DNA of 64,000 nucleotides, taken from positions 4,150,481-4,214,480 of the forward strand of contig NZ_AP025591.1 of the NCBI RefSeq assembly GCF_023169945.1, given 5' to 3'. This document shows, piece by piece, positions 7,973 to 16,501 of the stretch (position 1 is the stretch's first letter; every line of letters begins with the position of its first letter). Both the position numbers and the translations under genes were made by a program. Under the pieces are notes generated by a model that saw nothing but the letters and a program-made list of their open reading frames with translations, was not told where the DNA came from and did no database searches. This DNA is from Anaeromyxobacter oryzae (lineage in GTDB: Bacteria; Myxococcota; Myxococcia; Myxococcales; Anaeromyxobacteraceae).

Positions 7973-9367
7973 ATGAACCTCGCGACGCACGCTGCGCTGC
8001 TCGGCTGGATCCCGGTCGTGCTCCTGCTGTTCGCGTCGCTGCCGCCGCGCCGCGCGCTCGTCGCGGCGCTCGTGGGCGGGTGGCTGTTCCTGCCGGTCGC
8101 CGGATACGACGTCACCGGCTACCACGACAAGCACATGGTGCTCTCGGCGGGGATGCTCGCGGGTGCCGTCGCGTTCGCGCCCGGGCGGCTCGCCGCCTTC
8201 CGGCCCCGCCTGGTCGACCTCCCGATGACGATCTGGTGTGCATGGCCGTTCGTGTCCTCCCTCGCGAACGGGCTCGGCGCCTACGAGGGCGGGGCGGCGG
8301 TGCTCTTCAACACCGCGCGGTGGGGCGTGCCATGGCTCCTCGGACGCACGCTCCTCGCGGACCGCGGCGGCGTCCGCGCGCTCGCGGTCGGCGTCCTCAC
8401 GGGCGCGCTCGTGTACGTGCCCCTGTGCCTCTGGGAGATCCGGATGAGCCCGCAGCTGCACGCCGCGCTCTACGGCTTCCACCAGCACGCGTTCGACCAG
8501 ACGGTCCGCTGGGGCGGGACCTTCCGGCCCATGGTCTTCATGCACCACGGCCTGATGGTCGCGCTCTGGATGGCGGTCGGCTCGATCCTGGCGGTCGCGC
8601 TCTGGACCCGGCGAACGCTCCGGGACGTCGGCGGGATCGGCATGCCGTGGATCGCGGTGGCGCTCGTCGGGACGACCGTCCTCACCAAGTCTACGGGGGC
8701 CGTCGTCCTGCTCGCGGTCGGCGCCTCCGTGCTGCTCCTCGCCGACGGAGCGCGGGTCCGCGCGCTGCTGATCGTGCTCGCCCTCGCCGCCCCCGCGTAC
8801 ATGGCGGTGCGGCTCACGGGCGAGGCCCCGAGGACGGCGGTCCTCGACGCGGCCGCGCGCGTCGCGTCGCCGGTCCGGCTCGCGTCGCTCCGGTTCCGGC
8901 TCGCCAACGAGGAGCAGCTCGCCGCGAAGGCGCTGGAGCGGCCCATCACCGGGTGGGGCCGGTACGGCCGCTGGATCGCCTACGACGACCAGGGGCGGGC
9001 GGCCACGCCGGACGGGTTCTGGGTGATCGCGCTCGGCCAGTTCGGCCTGGTCGGCCTCGCTGCCATCACGGCAGCGACGGTGCTGCCCGTGGTCCGGCTC
9101 GCGGTCCGGCTGCGGCGGCGGCGCGCGGCCGCGCCGGGGGCCGGACCCGCGGTGGCGCTCGGAGTCGTCCTCGCGCTCTTCGCGGTGGACTCGCTGTTCA
9201 ACGCGATGACCAACCCCGTGTACTTCGTCGCGGGCGGCGCCCTGGCCGGCGTCGACGTCCGGAGCCTGGTCCGGCGGCGGCGCCCGGCGGCAGCTCAGGG
9301 CCGCGCGCCGGCGCCGGTCGTCGTCGCCGGCGCGGCGCTCGCGTCGCCCGCGGGGAGCGCGCGGTGA
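7973..9367 (+). CDS. O-antigen ligase/polymerase-like membrane protein (Wzy-type)
   Basis: The 464-residue protein has about ten hydrophobic helices and a larger loop with conserved-looking residues between late helices (RPITGWGRYGRW then DGFWVIALGQFGLVGL). This is the layout of the Wzy_C/O-antigen ligase family, which polymerises or ligates lipid-linked oligosaccharide units on the periplasmic side. GGAGAG precedes the ATG at good spacing. It follows the exosortase, an arrangement common in exosortase-linked EPS loci, and overlaps the next gene by GTGA. Specific activity (polymerase or ligase) cannot be told from sequence. Confidence 0.8.
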   Translation: MNLATHAALLGWIPVVLLLFASLPPRRALVAALVGGWLFLPVAGYDVTGYHDKHMVLSAGMLAGAVAFAPGRLAAFRPRLVDLPMTIWCAWPFVSSLANGLGAYEGGAAVLFNTARWGVPWLLGRTLLADRGGVRALAVGVLTGALVYVPLCLWEIRMSPQLHAALYGFHQHAFDQTVRWGGTFRPMVFMHHGLMVALWMAVGSILAVALWTRRTLRDVGGIGMPWIAVALVGTTVLTKSTGAVVLLAVGASVLLLADGARVRALLIVLALAAPAYMAVRLTGEAPRTAVLDAAARVASPVRLASLRFRLANEEQLAAKALERPITGWGRYGRWIAYDDQGRAATPDGFWVIALGQFGLVGLAAITAATVLPVVRLAVRLRRRRAAAPGAGPAVALGVVLALFAVDSLFNAMTNPVYFVAGGALAGVDVRSLVRRRRPAAAQGRAPAPVVVAGAALASPAGSAR

Positions 9368-10356
9368 CCCGGATCGGCGTCGTGGTGATCGGCCGCAACG
9401 AAGGAGAGCGCCTCGCGCGATGCCTCGCCTCGCTCGCGCCCTCTGGCGCGCCGGTCGTGTACGTGGACTCGGGATCGACCGACGGCAGCCCCGCGCTCGC
9501 GGCGCGTACGTGCCGCGCGGTCGTGGCGCTCGATCCTGCCGTCCCGTTCACGGCCGCGCGGGCGCGGAACGCGGGGTTCGAGCGGCTGCTCGAGCTCTGC
9601 CCGGACCTCGAGCTCGTGCAGTTCGTGGACGGCGACTGCGAGGTGGCCGCGGAGTGGCTCCCGCGGGGCCTCCTGACGCTCGAGACGGAGTCGGGCCTCG
9701 CCGTCGTGTTCGGGCGCAGGCGCGAGCGGTTCCCGCGGCGCTCGGTCTGGAACCGGCTCTGCGACATGGAGTGGAACGTGCCCGTCGGGCCGGCGCGGTC
9801 CTGCGGGGGTGACGCGCTGATGCGCGTCTCCGCGTTCCGGCAGGTCGGCGGGTTCGACGGGACGCTCATCGCGGGGGAGGAGCCCGAGCTGTGTCTCCGG
9901 CTCCGTCGCGCGGGGTGGGGCATCCTCCGCATCGACGCGGAGATGACGCTCCACGACGCTGCGATGACGCGCTTCGGCCAGTGGTGGACGCGCTCGGTCC
10001 GGGCCGGCCACGCCTACGCCGAGCGCTGCGCGAAGCATGGCGCTGCGCCGGAGTGGCCCTGGCTCCGGAAGAACGTGAGCATCCTCGTCTCCGGGGGCCT
10101 CCTGCCCGCGGTGGCCCTCGTCGCCGTCCCGGCGACGGGCGGCGCGTCGCTCCTGCTCCCGCTCGCGCTGTACGCGACGCAGACGATCCGCTCGTACCGC
10201 GCCACCCTCCGCCGCGGCGCGGCGCCGGCGGACGCGTGGCTGTACGCCGCGTTCTCCGTGCTCGCGGCGTTCCCCGAGTGCCAGGGGCAGCTCAAGTACC
10301 TCGCCGGGCGCGCTCGCAGCCGGCCGGCGATCCTCATCGAGTACAAGCGATCGTGA
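9364..10356 (+). CDS. Family 2 glycosyltransferase with C-terminal membrane segment
   Basis: The 330-residue GT-A enzyme has VVIGRNEGERLARCL at the N-terminus, YVDSGSTDGSP (nucleotide-sugar site) and a DGDCE acidic motif (about residue 92) where a metal would bind. GFDGTLIAGEEPELCLRLRRAGW is the acceptor/base region of GT2 enzymes. One or two hydrophobic helices near residues 240-285 suggest membrane attachment. The start is GTG, overlapping the previous stop (GTGA). It ends the plus-strand EPS unit that began at 4295 and faces a convergent gene. Confidence 0.9.
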   Translation: MTRIGVVVIGRNEGERLARCLASLAPSGAPVVYVDSGSTDGSPALAARTCRAVVALDPAVPFTAARARNAGFERLLELCPDLELVQFVDGDCEVAAEWLPRGLLTLETESGLAVVFGRRRERFPRRSVWNRLCDMEWNVPVGPARSCGGDALMRVSAFRQVGGFDGTLIAGEEPELCLRLRRAGWGILRIDAEMTLHDAAMTRFGQWWTRSVRAGHAYAERCAKHGAAPEWPWLRKNVSILVSGGLLPAVALVAVPATGGASLLLPLALYATQTIRSYRATLRRGAAPADAWLYAAFSVLAAFPECQGQLKYLAGRARSRPAILIEYKRS

Positions 10357-10383
10357 CGTGGCGGCGGGTCGGCGGCCGCGGGA

Positions 10384-11991
10384 TCACCGCGCCGCGCCCG
10401 TCCCGGGCCGCCCGCGGGCGTCGCCGGCGAGCGCGGCGGGCGGGACGCGATCGAACCGGATGAGCTCCAGGTTCCCGGATCGCCACGCGGCGGCCCGCGC
10501 GCCCCATCGGTCGAGGTCGGCGAGGGCGGGCTCGAAGCCGTCGCCCGGCGCGGGCGGGAACAGGTGGTGCACCTCGAGGAGGAGCCAGACGCGCTCGAGC
10601 CCCTCGAGGCGCGAAACGAGCTCGGCCCGGCGGAGCTCCTCGACGGGGTACCACGGCGCGAGGCGGTCGGGCTTGTCGCCGAACGTGAGGCCCAGCCACG
10701 GCCTCGGGACGGGAGCCGCCCGGGTCTCGTACCGGAGCTGCCACGCGAACGGCGCAGGGGCGACGACGAGCGCGTCGGTCGCGGGCGCGAACGCCCGGAG
10801 CGGCGCCACGAAGCCCGCTGTGTCGGCGACCTCCGGCGCGGCCGGGTAGAGCGCCGCCGTCCCGCGGAGCGCGACGGCGGCGACGGCGGCGAGGGCCGCG
10901 GCGAAGCCGGGCGCGCCGGCCACCCGCCGCACGGCGCAGAGGGCGACGCCGGCGAGCAGGTACCCGAACGGCGTCGTCCAGATCATCGGCCGCACGTAGA
11001 ACATCGGGCGGACCAGGCTCGCGAGATACAGCAGGAGCGGCTGTCCGACCGCGAAGACGAGCACGAACGCGAGCGCCAGCGGGCGCCTGCGGAGGAGCCA
11101 CGCCCCGGCGAGCGGCAGCGCGTACAGGACCGGCTTGCTCCACCGCGGGCACGGGTAGAGGCCCATGAGCTGCGACGCCACCCAGCGCGGCGACGACTCC
11201 GGGATCCAGAAGTCCGCCAGGACGGAGCGGCACTGCTCGACCGTCACGGCGAGCCACGGCGCGTACAGCGCGACGATCGCCGCGTTCGCCGGGATCCAGC
11301 GGTACAGGAACGACACGGGCAGCCGCCGCGACAGGACGAGCGCGGTCACGAGCACGTTCGCGAGCACGACGAGGAGCACGGCCGTGCTGTGCGCGTACAC
11401 CGCCACCGTCGACGCGGCCACGTACCCGAGCCACCACCGCCACGCTCCGGCGCCCGCGCGCGACGCGCTCGCCTCGCGGCCCGCGTCGCCGTCGCCGTCG
11501 GCGAGCCCGCTCGCGCCCCACGCGCTCGCGAGCCGCGCCAGGGCGAGGAGGGCGACGAGGCTCGCCGACGTCAGCAGCGCGTACGCGCGCGCCTCGCGGC
11601 CGAAGAAGACGTGGATCTCGGAGATCGCGGTGAGCGCGCACGCGACGAGCGCCGGTCCCGTGCCGGCGAGGCGGCGCCCGAGCGCGTAGACGAGCGGCAC
11701 GGAGGCGACGCCGAACACGAGCGGCAGCGTCCGGAGCGCCCCGGGCGAGTCGCCGAGGACGAGCCAGGCGCGCTGGAGCAGGTAGTAGAGCGGCGGGTTG
11801 GTCTCGGTGCGGTAGTCGGGCCCGAGGAGCCGCGCGACGGGCTCGGTCGCGAACGCGTACGTCGCATACTCGTCCGTGGAGAGGACGGGCCAGGAGAGGC
11901 GGAACGCCCGCAGCGCGAGCGCGCCGAGGGTGAGGATCCCGACGAGCGCCCACGCGACCCGAGGTCCGGGTCCGGCATTCCGGCTCGACAC
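10384..11991 (-). CDS. Polytopic glycosyltransferase of the ArnT/PMT (GT39/GT83-like) type
   Basis: The 535-residue protein has roughly eleven hydrophobic helices. The first periplasmic loop contains STDEYATYAF and YRTETNPPLYYLLQ, matching the 'DE ... H/NPPLYY' signature of lipid-phosphate-sugar dependent transferases (ArnT, Dol-P-Man-type). These enzymes attach a sugar from a polyprenyl donor to a periplasmic acceptor, here probably the EPS or a lipid. The start is GTG at 11991, just before the first helix. It is isolated on the minus strand, with 27 bp to the convergent GT2 gene and about 210 bp to the upstream beta-helix gene. Confidence 0.82.
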   Translation of the reverse strand: MSSRNAGPGPRVAWALVGILTLGALALRAFRLSWPVLSTDEYATYAFATEPVARLLGPDYRTETNPPLYYLLQRAWLVLGDSPGALRTLPLVFGVASVPLVYALGRRLAGTGPALVACALTAISEIHVFFGREARAYALLTSASLVALLALARLASAWGASGLADGDGDAGREASASRAGAGAWRWWLGYVAASTVAVYAHSTAVLLVVLANVLVTALVLSRRLPVSFLYRWIPANAAIVALYAPWLAVTVEQCRSVLADFWIPESSPRWVASQLMGLYPCPRWSKPVLYALPLAGAWLLRRRPLALAFVLVFAVGQPLLLYLASLVRPMFYVRPMIWTTPFGYLLAGVALCAVRRVAGAPGFAAALAAVAAVALRGTAALYPAAPEVADTAGFVAPLRAFAPATDALVVAPAPFAWQLRYETRAAPVPRPWLGLTFGDKPDRLAPWYPVEELRRAELVSRLEGLERVWLLLEVHHLFPPAPGDGFEPALADLDRWGARAAAWRSGNLELIRFDRVPPAALAGDARGRPGTGAAR

Positions 11992-12203
11992 GGCACGCCC
12001 CCCCGGCGTGGGCGCCAGGCCGCCGCGCGTGCCGCGCGGTGCGCGCTCCTCCGCCGCGGAGGGAGCCTACCATGCGCGGCCGGAGCGCCGATCGCGGCGA
12101 GCGCGCGCGCCCCGCGGTACTCCGGCCGTGGACCTCCGGCCGGGTGCCGCGCGCGTCGATCGAGGCGCCGATCGCCGCGGTCGACGCGCGCGCCCGTGCC
12201 GGG

Positions 12204-14000
12204 TCAGTGCCGCTCGAACGCGCCGATGTCCGGGGTCGAGTCGCGCGGAGTGCCGAGGAAGTCGATCGTCGGGGTCGCGCCGCCGCGCGTGGTGCCCGCG
12301 TTCACGAGCGGCGACCCTGCGGCCGGCGTGAAGTCGGAGCCGGCGGAGACGAACCAGCTGGACGTCGCCGCCGTCGTGCACGTGTTGAAGGCGTTGTAGG
12401 TGACGCCCGCGGTCTGCGGGATGCAGCTCCCGCCGACGACGTACACGGCGTTGTTGTAGATCTCGTGCCCACCGCCGCCGGCGCGCTCGAACGAGATGCC
12501 GGAGGCCTGGCCGCCCGTGGAGTAGATGGTGTTGTTGCGGACGACGAGGTTCGTCGTGTCCGCGTCGGAGCCGTTCGTGCCGGTCTGCGGCGCGTAGTTG
12601 TTGGGCGTGCCGTAGACCGCGGTGCCGCCCATGGTCGGGCCGGGCATGAGCAGGTTGTTCTCGACCACGCAGCTCTCGCACTGCCCGAGCGCGATGAGCG
12701 CGTTCCCCACGTTCCGGATGGTGTTCCCGCGGATCGTCACGTTGCGGAAGTACTCGGGAGGGATCGAGCCGCTCGGCACCTCGGAGTCGCGGAGGATCCC
12801 GATCCCCCAGCAGCCGGGGTCGGCGGAGGTGCCGCTCTCCTCGATCGTGTTCCCCTCGATGAGCAGGTTCTGGAACTGGCCGTGGGCCACGATGTGCGTG
12901 CCGATGCACCTCCCGTTGCTCTGGGAGGAGCGGGTCGAGTGGTTGCCGCGGATCGTCAGGTTGGTCCCGCCGTCCGTGATCCCCGCGCCGAGGTAGATGG
13001 AGTGGTGCCCGACCGCCGTGCCGTTGTTGTCGAACGTGTTGTTCTCGATGCGCCCGTAGTTCGAGCCGCCGATGAACCCCTGCGTCGCGCTGTTCACGAT
13101 CTGGTTCGACACGACGTAGAGCCGGTCGATCATCGGGCCCACCGCGACGTTGAAGCCGTCGAAGCGGTTGTCGCAGAGCATCACGTCGGAGAGGTTCCGC
13201 GTCGCGGTGTAGAAGCCGTACGCGCCGCTGCGGCCGTGCCAGCTGATCCCCTGGAACCGGTAGCCCTTGGTGCCGCCGCTCGCGTTCCAGAAGTCCATCG
13301 CGGTGGACGTGATGTCGACGTACGGCCTCGCGCGGCCGCTCGTGCCCGGCGGATCGTAGGCCCGGAGGTCGCAGGTGCTCGTGGCGTTGCACCGCGAGTT
13401 CACCCAGTGGGGCGAGGTCGACGCGACGTTGACCCAGCTCCCGCCCTTGCACAGCGCCACGGTGTCGCCCGCGTTCATGCCCCGGAACTGCGCCTGGGCC
13501 GCGGAGAAGGTGCGCTTCGGCGCGGAGGGGGACGTCCCCGGATTCGCGTCGTCGCCGGCGGCGCATCCGGCCTGGGCGCCGGAGTCGCAGCTGCAGACGT
13601 AGTAGACGGTTCCGGTCGAGCGGATCGGATCGCTCGCGCAGCGGGAGATCGCGTCGCCCGACGTGCCGGCCGGCGGCGGCGGCGCCGGGGGCGGCGTCTG
13701 CGCCGCCGCGATCGTGACGGTCGCGACGCTGCTCGCCGTCGTGTCGTTCGCGACGCGCGCCACGATGTGGCACGCCGAGGTCGCCGGCGCCGTCGGCGCG
13801 GTGTACACGCCGGCGCTCGTGATCGAGCCGCAGCCACTCGCCTCCTGGATGGACCAGACGACGTCCAGCGCCGCCTGCGCGACGATGCCTGGCGGCGGCA
13901 TCAACCCGAGCACGTCCTCGGAGCCGGGACCGGAGCCTCCGCACGCGAGCAGGAGCGCGACGACGGCGACGATGGGGGCGAACGAGCGGCGGACGATCAT
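12204..14000 (-). CDS. Right-handed parallel beta-helix lipoprotein with Ig-like N-terminus
   Basis: The 598-residue secreted protein begins with a lipoprotein signal (VVALLLACGGSG, acylated Cys at about 20). A ~70-residue Ig-like segment follows (VVWSIQEASGCGSITSAGVYTAP), like 'big' domains of surface proteins, then a proline run (PPPAPPPP). From about residue 150 the sequence turns into repeated Asn-rich coils such as IENNTFDNNGTA, LTIRGNHSTRS, LLIEGNTIEESG and LVVRNNTIYST, typical of pectate-lyase-like beta-helices. It ends with SPLVNAGT ... TPDIGAFE, a common ending of such proteins. It may cut or epimerise polysaccharide, or bind it. Catalytic residues cannot be named. GAGGTCC lies before the ATG. 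Confidence 0.85.
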   Translation of the reverse strand: MIVRRSFAPIVAVVALLLACGGSGPGSEDVLGLMPPPGIVAQAALDVVWSIQEASGCGSITSAGVYTAPTAPATSACHIVARVANDTTASSVATVTIAAAQTPPPAPPPPAGTSGDAISRCASDPIRSTGTVYYVCSCDSGAQAGCAAGDDANPGTSPSAPKRTFSAAQAQFRGMNAGDTVALCKGGSWVNVASTSPHWVNSRCNATSTCDLRAYDPPGTSGRARPYVDITSTAMDFWNASGGTKGYRFQGISWHGRSGAYGFYTATRNLSDVMLCDNRFDGFNVAVGPMIDRLYVVSNQIVNSATQGFIGGSNYGRIENNTFDNNGTAVGHHSIYLGAGITDGGTNLTIRGNHSTRSSQSNGRCIGTHIVAHGQFQNLLIEGNTIEESGTSADPGCWGIGILRDSEVPSGSIPPEYFRNVTIRGNTIRNVGNALIALGQCESCVVENNLLMPGPTMGGTAVYGTPNNYAPQTGTNGSDADTTNLVVRNNTIYSTGGQASGISFERAGGGGHEIYNNAVYVVGGSCIPQTAGVTYNAFNTCTTAATSSWFVSAGSDFTPAAGSPLVNAGTTRGGATPTIDFLGTPRDSTPDIGAFERH

Positions 14001-14097
14001 CAGGACCTCGCTTGCTGGGAGCTGAGGGTTCGGGCCGCGCGAGACGCGTACCGATGTCATGGGACAGGCGAGGTCTGTACGCGATTCCCTGGGTCGG

Positions 14098-14119
14098 AAA
14101 AACCCTCCATGGTCGAGGG
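14098..14119 (-). terminator. Weak intrinsic terminator after the deacetylase unit
   Basis: Read on the minus strand: CCCTC, a 7-nt loop, GAGGG, then TTTTT. The stem is only 5 bp but the U-run is exactly placed. It lies 56 bp beyond the stop of the minus-strand gene ending at 14175. Confidence 0.4.
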
Positions 14120-14174
14120 AAGCGGGTGTGATGTTGGCGCACCTCATCCGACCACGGGTGCGCCGATTCACGCA

Positions 14175-15218
14175 TCACCTCGAGCGCGGCGCGGAGCGGC
14201 CCGTGAGCCGCCACGCCAGCCGCGCCGGCGAGAGCGTGCCGCGCGCGGACCGCGACGTACGGCCCTGGATGTCGCAGCGACTGAGCGCGAACTCCGGCGC
14301 CGACCGGTCGTTCGGTCCCCATCGCGTCGTGACCGCGCGTGCGTACCCGGCGCGCCGGACGGCCGCGAGCACGCGCGCGTCGTGATCGCCGTTCGGATAG
14401 CAGAAGGACTCCACGTCGCACCCGGTGCGGCGCCGCAGGAGGTCGCGCGAGGCGCGCGTCTCGCGCTCCAGCGCCCGGTCGTCGCAGGAGGTCAGGATCG
14501 CGTGGGACATCGAGTGCGAGCCGATCTCGTGTCCTGCCGCGGCGAGGGCCCTCACCTGCGTCCACGTCATCATCCCGTCCCACGCCGGCCGCGCCGGCCC
14601 GCCGAGCCGCGCCTCCCACCGTGCGACGAACTCCGCCCGCGCGCGGTCGTCGAGGCGCTTCGCGTGATCGAGGGCGCGCCGCACGAGGGCGGCCGCGGGC
14701 GCCTCGCCGTCGACGCCCAGCGCCGCCCGGAGCGCCGCCGCCGCGGTGCGGTCGCGGGCGCCCCCGCGCGCGACCGCCCAGGCGAGGCGGTCGTGCCAGA
14801 GCGGCTCGCCCGTGTCGACCGCGTCCACCGGGACGAAGAAGGTCGCGGGCACGCCGGCGCGCCCGAGTACCGGCAACGCGTGCTCGAAGTTGTCGCGCTG
14901 GCCGTCGTCGAAGGTGACCGCGAGCCACGGCCGGCGGGCGGCCTCGCCCGACGCGAACGCCCGGGACGCGTCGCGGAGGGTGGCGCAGGTGAAGTGATCC
15001 GCGAGGAACCGGAGGCACCAGGCCAGCTCCTCCGTCGTGACCGCGAGCGTGTCGATCGGGTACTCACGTGCCAGCTCCGCGGGGAGCACGCGGTGGAACG
15101 TGACGATCGTGAGCCGCTCGCGGAGCGCGCGGTCCGGGCGCGTCGCGCCGGTCCGGTAGCACGCCTCGAGGAGCGCGTCGCGCGCCAGGAGGCGCGCGCG
15201 GGAGATCGCGGTCGTCAT
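14175..15218 (-). CDS. Polysaccharide deacetylase (carbohydrate esterase 4, NodB-like)
   Basis: The 347-residue protein removes N- or O-acetyl groups from sugars. NodB motifs are in order: LTIVTFHRVLP; AVTFDDGQRDNFEHALP (catalytic and metal-binding Asp pair); an H-x3-H site in EIGSHSMSHAIL; and later SFCYPNGDHD. No signal peptide is evident, so it may act in the cytoplasm on lipid-linked intermediates, as in exosortase-locus deacetylases. The start ATG overlaps the upstream glycosyltransferase stop (ATGA), so the two are translationally coupled. It is the last gene of a minus-strand unit starting at 17809. Confidence 0.9.
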   Translation of the reverse strand: MTTAISRARLLARDALLEACYRTGATRPDRALRERLTIVTFHRVLPAELAREYPIDTLAVTTEELAWCLRFLADHFTCATLRDASRAFASGEAARRPWLAVTFDDGQRDNFEHALPVLGRAGVPATFFVPVDAVDTGEPLWHDRLAWAVARGGARDRTAAAALRAALGVDGEAPAAALVRRALDHAKRLDDRARAEFVARWEARLGGPARPAWDGMMTWTQVRALAAAGHEIGSHSMSHAILTSCDDRALERETRASRDLLRRRTGCDVESFCYPNGDHDARVLAAVRRAGYARAVTTRWGPNDRSAPEFALSRCDIQGRTSRSARGTLSPARLAWRLTGRSAPRSR

Positions 15219-16489
15219 CCGGACCCCGTGGCGCTCGGCGTCCGGGCGCGATGCGCCGCGTCGTGCCGCGCCACCGCGTCGAAGGTCCATTCGGCGCGGC
15301 GGCCGTACCAGACGTCCGCGGAGTTCGAGAGGGCGGCGGCGCGGGCCGCGCGCGCGAGCCCGGCGAGGAGGTCGGGCCGGCGCCAGGCCTCCTCGAGGCG
15401 CTCCGCCGAGCCGCGGTCGTCGTTCCCGTCGAGCACGACGACGGCCCCGTCCTCGCGGTGGCGCTCCTTCACGTACGGGATGTCGGTCGCGACGAGCGGC
15501 AGCCCCGCCGCGTAGCCGTCGAAGATCATCCGCGGCGTCTCCTCGAGCGTCGAGGTGAAGAGCAGCGCGTCGTACGCGCGGAGCCGCCGGAGCAGCTCGG
15601 GGCCGTACTCGACGGCGCCGAGGAGGCGGACCCGCCCCGCGAGCGGCGGGACCGCGGCGGCCGCCGCGAGCTCGGCCCGCTGCGGGCCGTCGCCGATCAC
15701 GTCGAACGTCAGGTCCGCGCCCCGGGAGATCGCGGCGCGGAGGAGGGCGAGCGAGCGGAGCAGCCCCTTTCTCTCGATGAGGCGCCCGCAGTAGACGAAG
15801 CGGAGCGGACCGCCCGGCCGCAGCCGTGACACGCGGGCGTCGAGCTCGCCGATCGGGATCACCTCCGCCGTGCGGTAGGACGTGTCGTGGAACGCGCGTG
15901 GGTTCCGCGCGAAGCCGGCGTACCGGCGCATCACCGCGGCGCCCTTCAGCAGGCTCAGATCCGCGCGCCGGACCGCCCACCGCCCCATCGCCTCGTAGGC
16001 GCGGCCGTACGCCCATCCGCGGAGCCGCTCGCCGGCGGACGCACCGTGCGTCGCCTGCTCCACGGCGTACGGAACGTCCGTGTCCTCGACGAACACGCAC
16101 GCCGTCCCGCGGCGGACCGCGGCCCGGATCCCCTCGAAGCAGATCGGGCGGTAGACGTCGTTGACGCCCGCGTGCACCACGCGCGCCTCCGCGACGAGCC
16201 GGTCGACGTCGTGGACCCACCGGCGCCGCTCCCGGAGCCAGTACTCCCGCGCGCGGCAGCGGACGTCGAAGCTCGGGACGAGCCGGAGGTCGTCGGACGG
16301 AGAGACGCGATCGAGGGGCTGCGTCCCGGGGTTCGCCGCGACGGGGAGCGAGGGCGCGAGGACCGTCACCTGGCCGAACAGCCCCTGGAGCGAGTCGCGC
16401 AGGAGGAGCAGCGACCGCTTCCAGTCGGTCTGGACGAGCAGCGCGTCGCCGTCGACGAGGATCGGGACGTGGATGGTGAGGAGGTACAT
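15215..16489 (-). CDS. Family 4-like glycosyltransferase
   Basis: The 424-residue GT-B enzyme has LRFVYCGRLIERKGLLRSLAL at the start of the C-terminal Rossmann domain (about residue 225), FDVIGDGPQR, LLGAVEYGPELLRRLRAYDALLFTS, then the donor-binding ETPRMIFDGYAAGLPLVATD. The EX7E-type spacing in that last motif is that of GT4 retaining enzymes. It probably adds one sugar of the EPS repeat unit in the cytoplasm. It lies between another GT4 (12-bp gap upstream) and the deacetylase (4-bp overlap). Confidence 0.85.
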   Translation of the reverse strand: MYLLTIHVPILVDGDALLVQTDWKRSLLLLRDSLQGLFGQVTVLAPSLPVAANPGTQPLDRVSPSDDLRLVPSFDVRCRAREYWLRERRRWVHDVDRLVAEARVVHAGVNDVYRPICFEGIRAAVRRGTACVFVEDTDVPYAVEQATHGASAGERLRGWAYGRAYEAMGRWAVRRADLSLLKGAAVMRRYAGFARNPRAFHDTSYRTAEVIPIGELDARVSRLRPGGPLRFVYCGRLIERKGLLRSLALLRAAISRGADLTFDVIGDGPQRAELAAAAAVPPLAGRVRLLGAVEYGPELLRRLRAYDALLFTSTLEETPRMIFDGYAAGLPLVATDIPYVKERHREDGAVVVLDGNDDRGSAERLEEAWRRPDLLAGLARAARAAALSNSADVWYGRRAEWTFDAVARHDAAHRARTPSATGSG

Positions 16490-16501
16490 GCCGGGCGTCC
16501 C

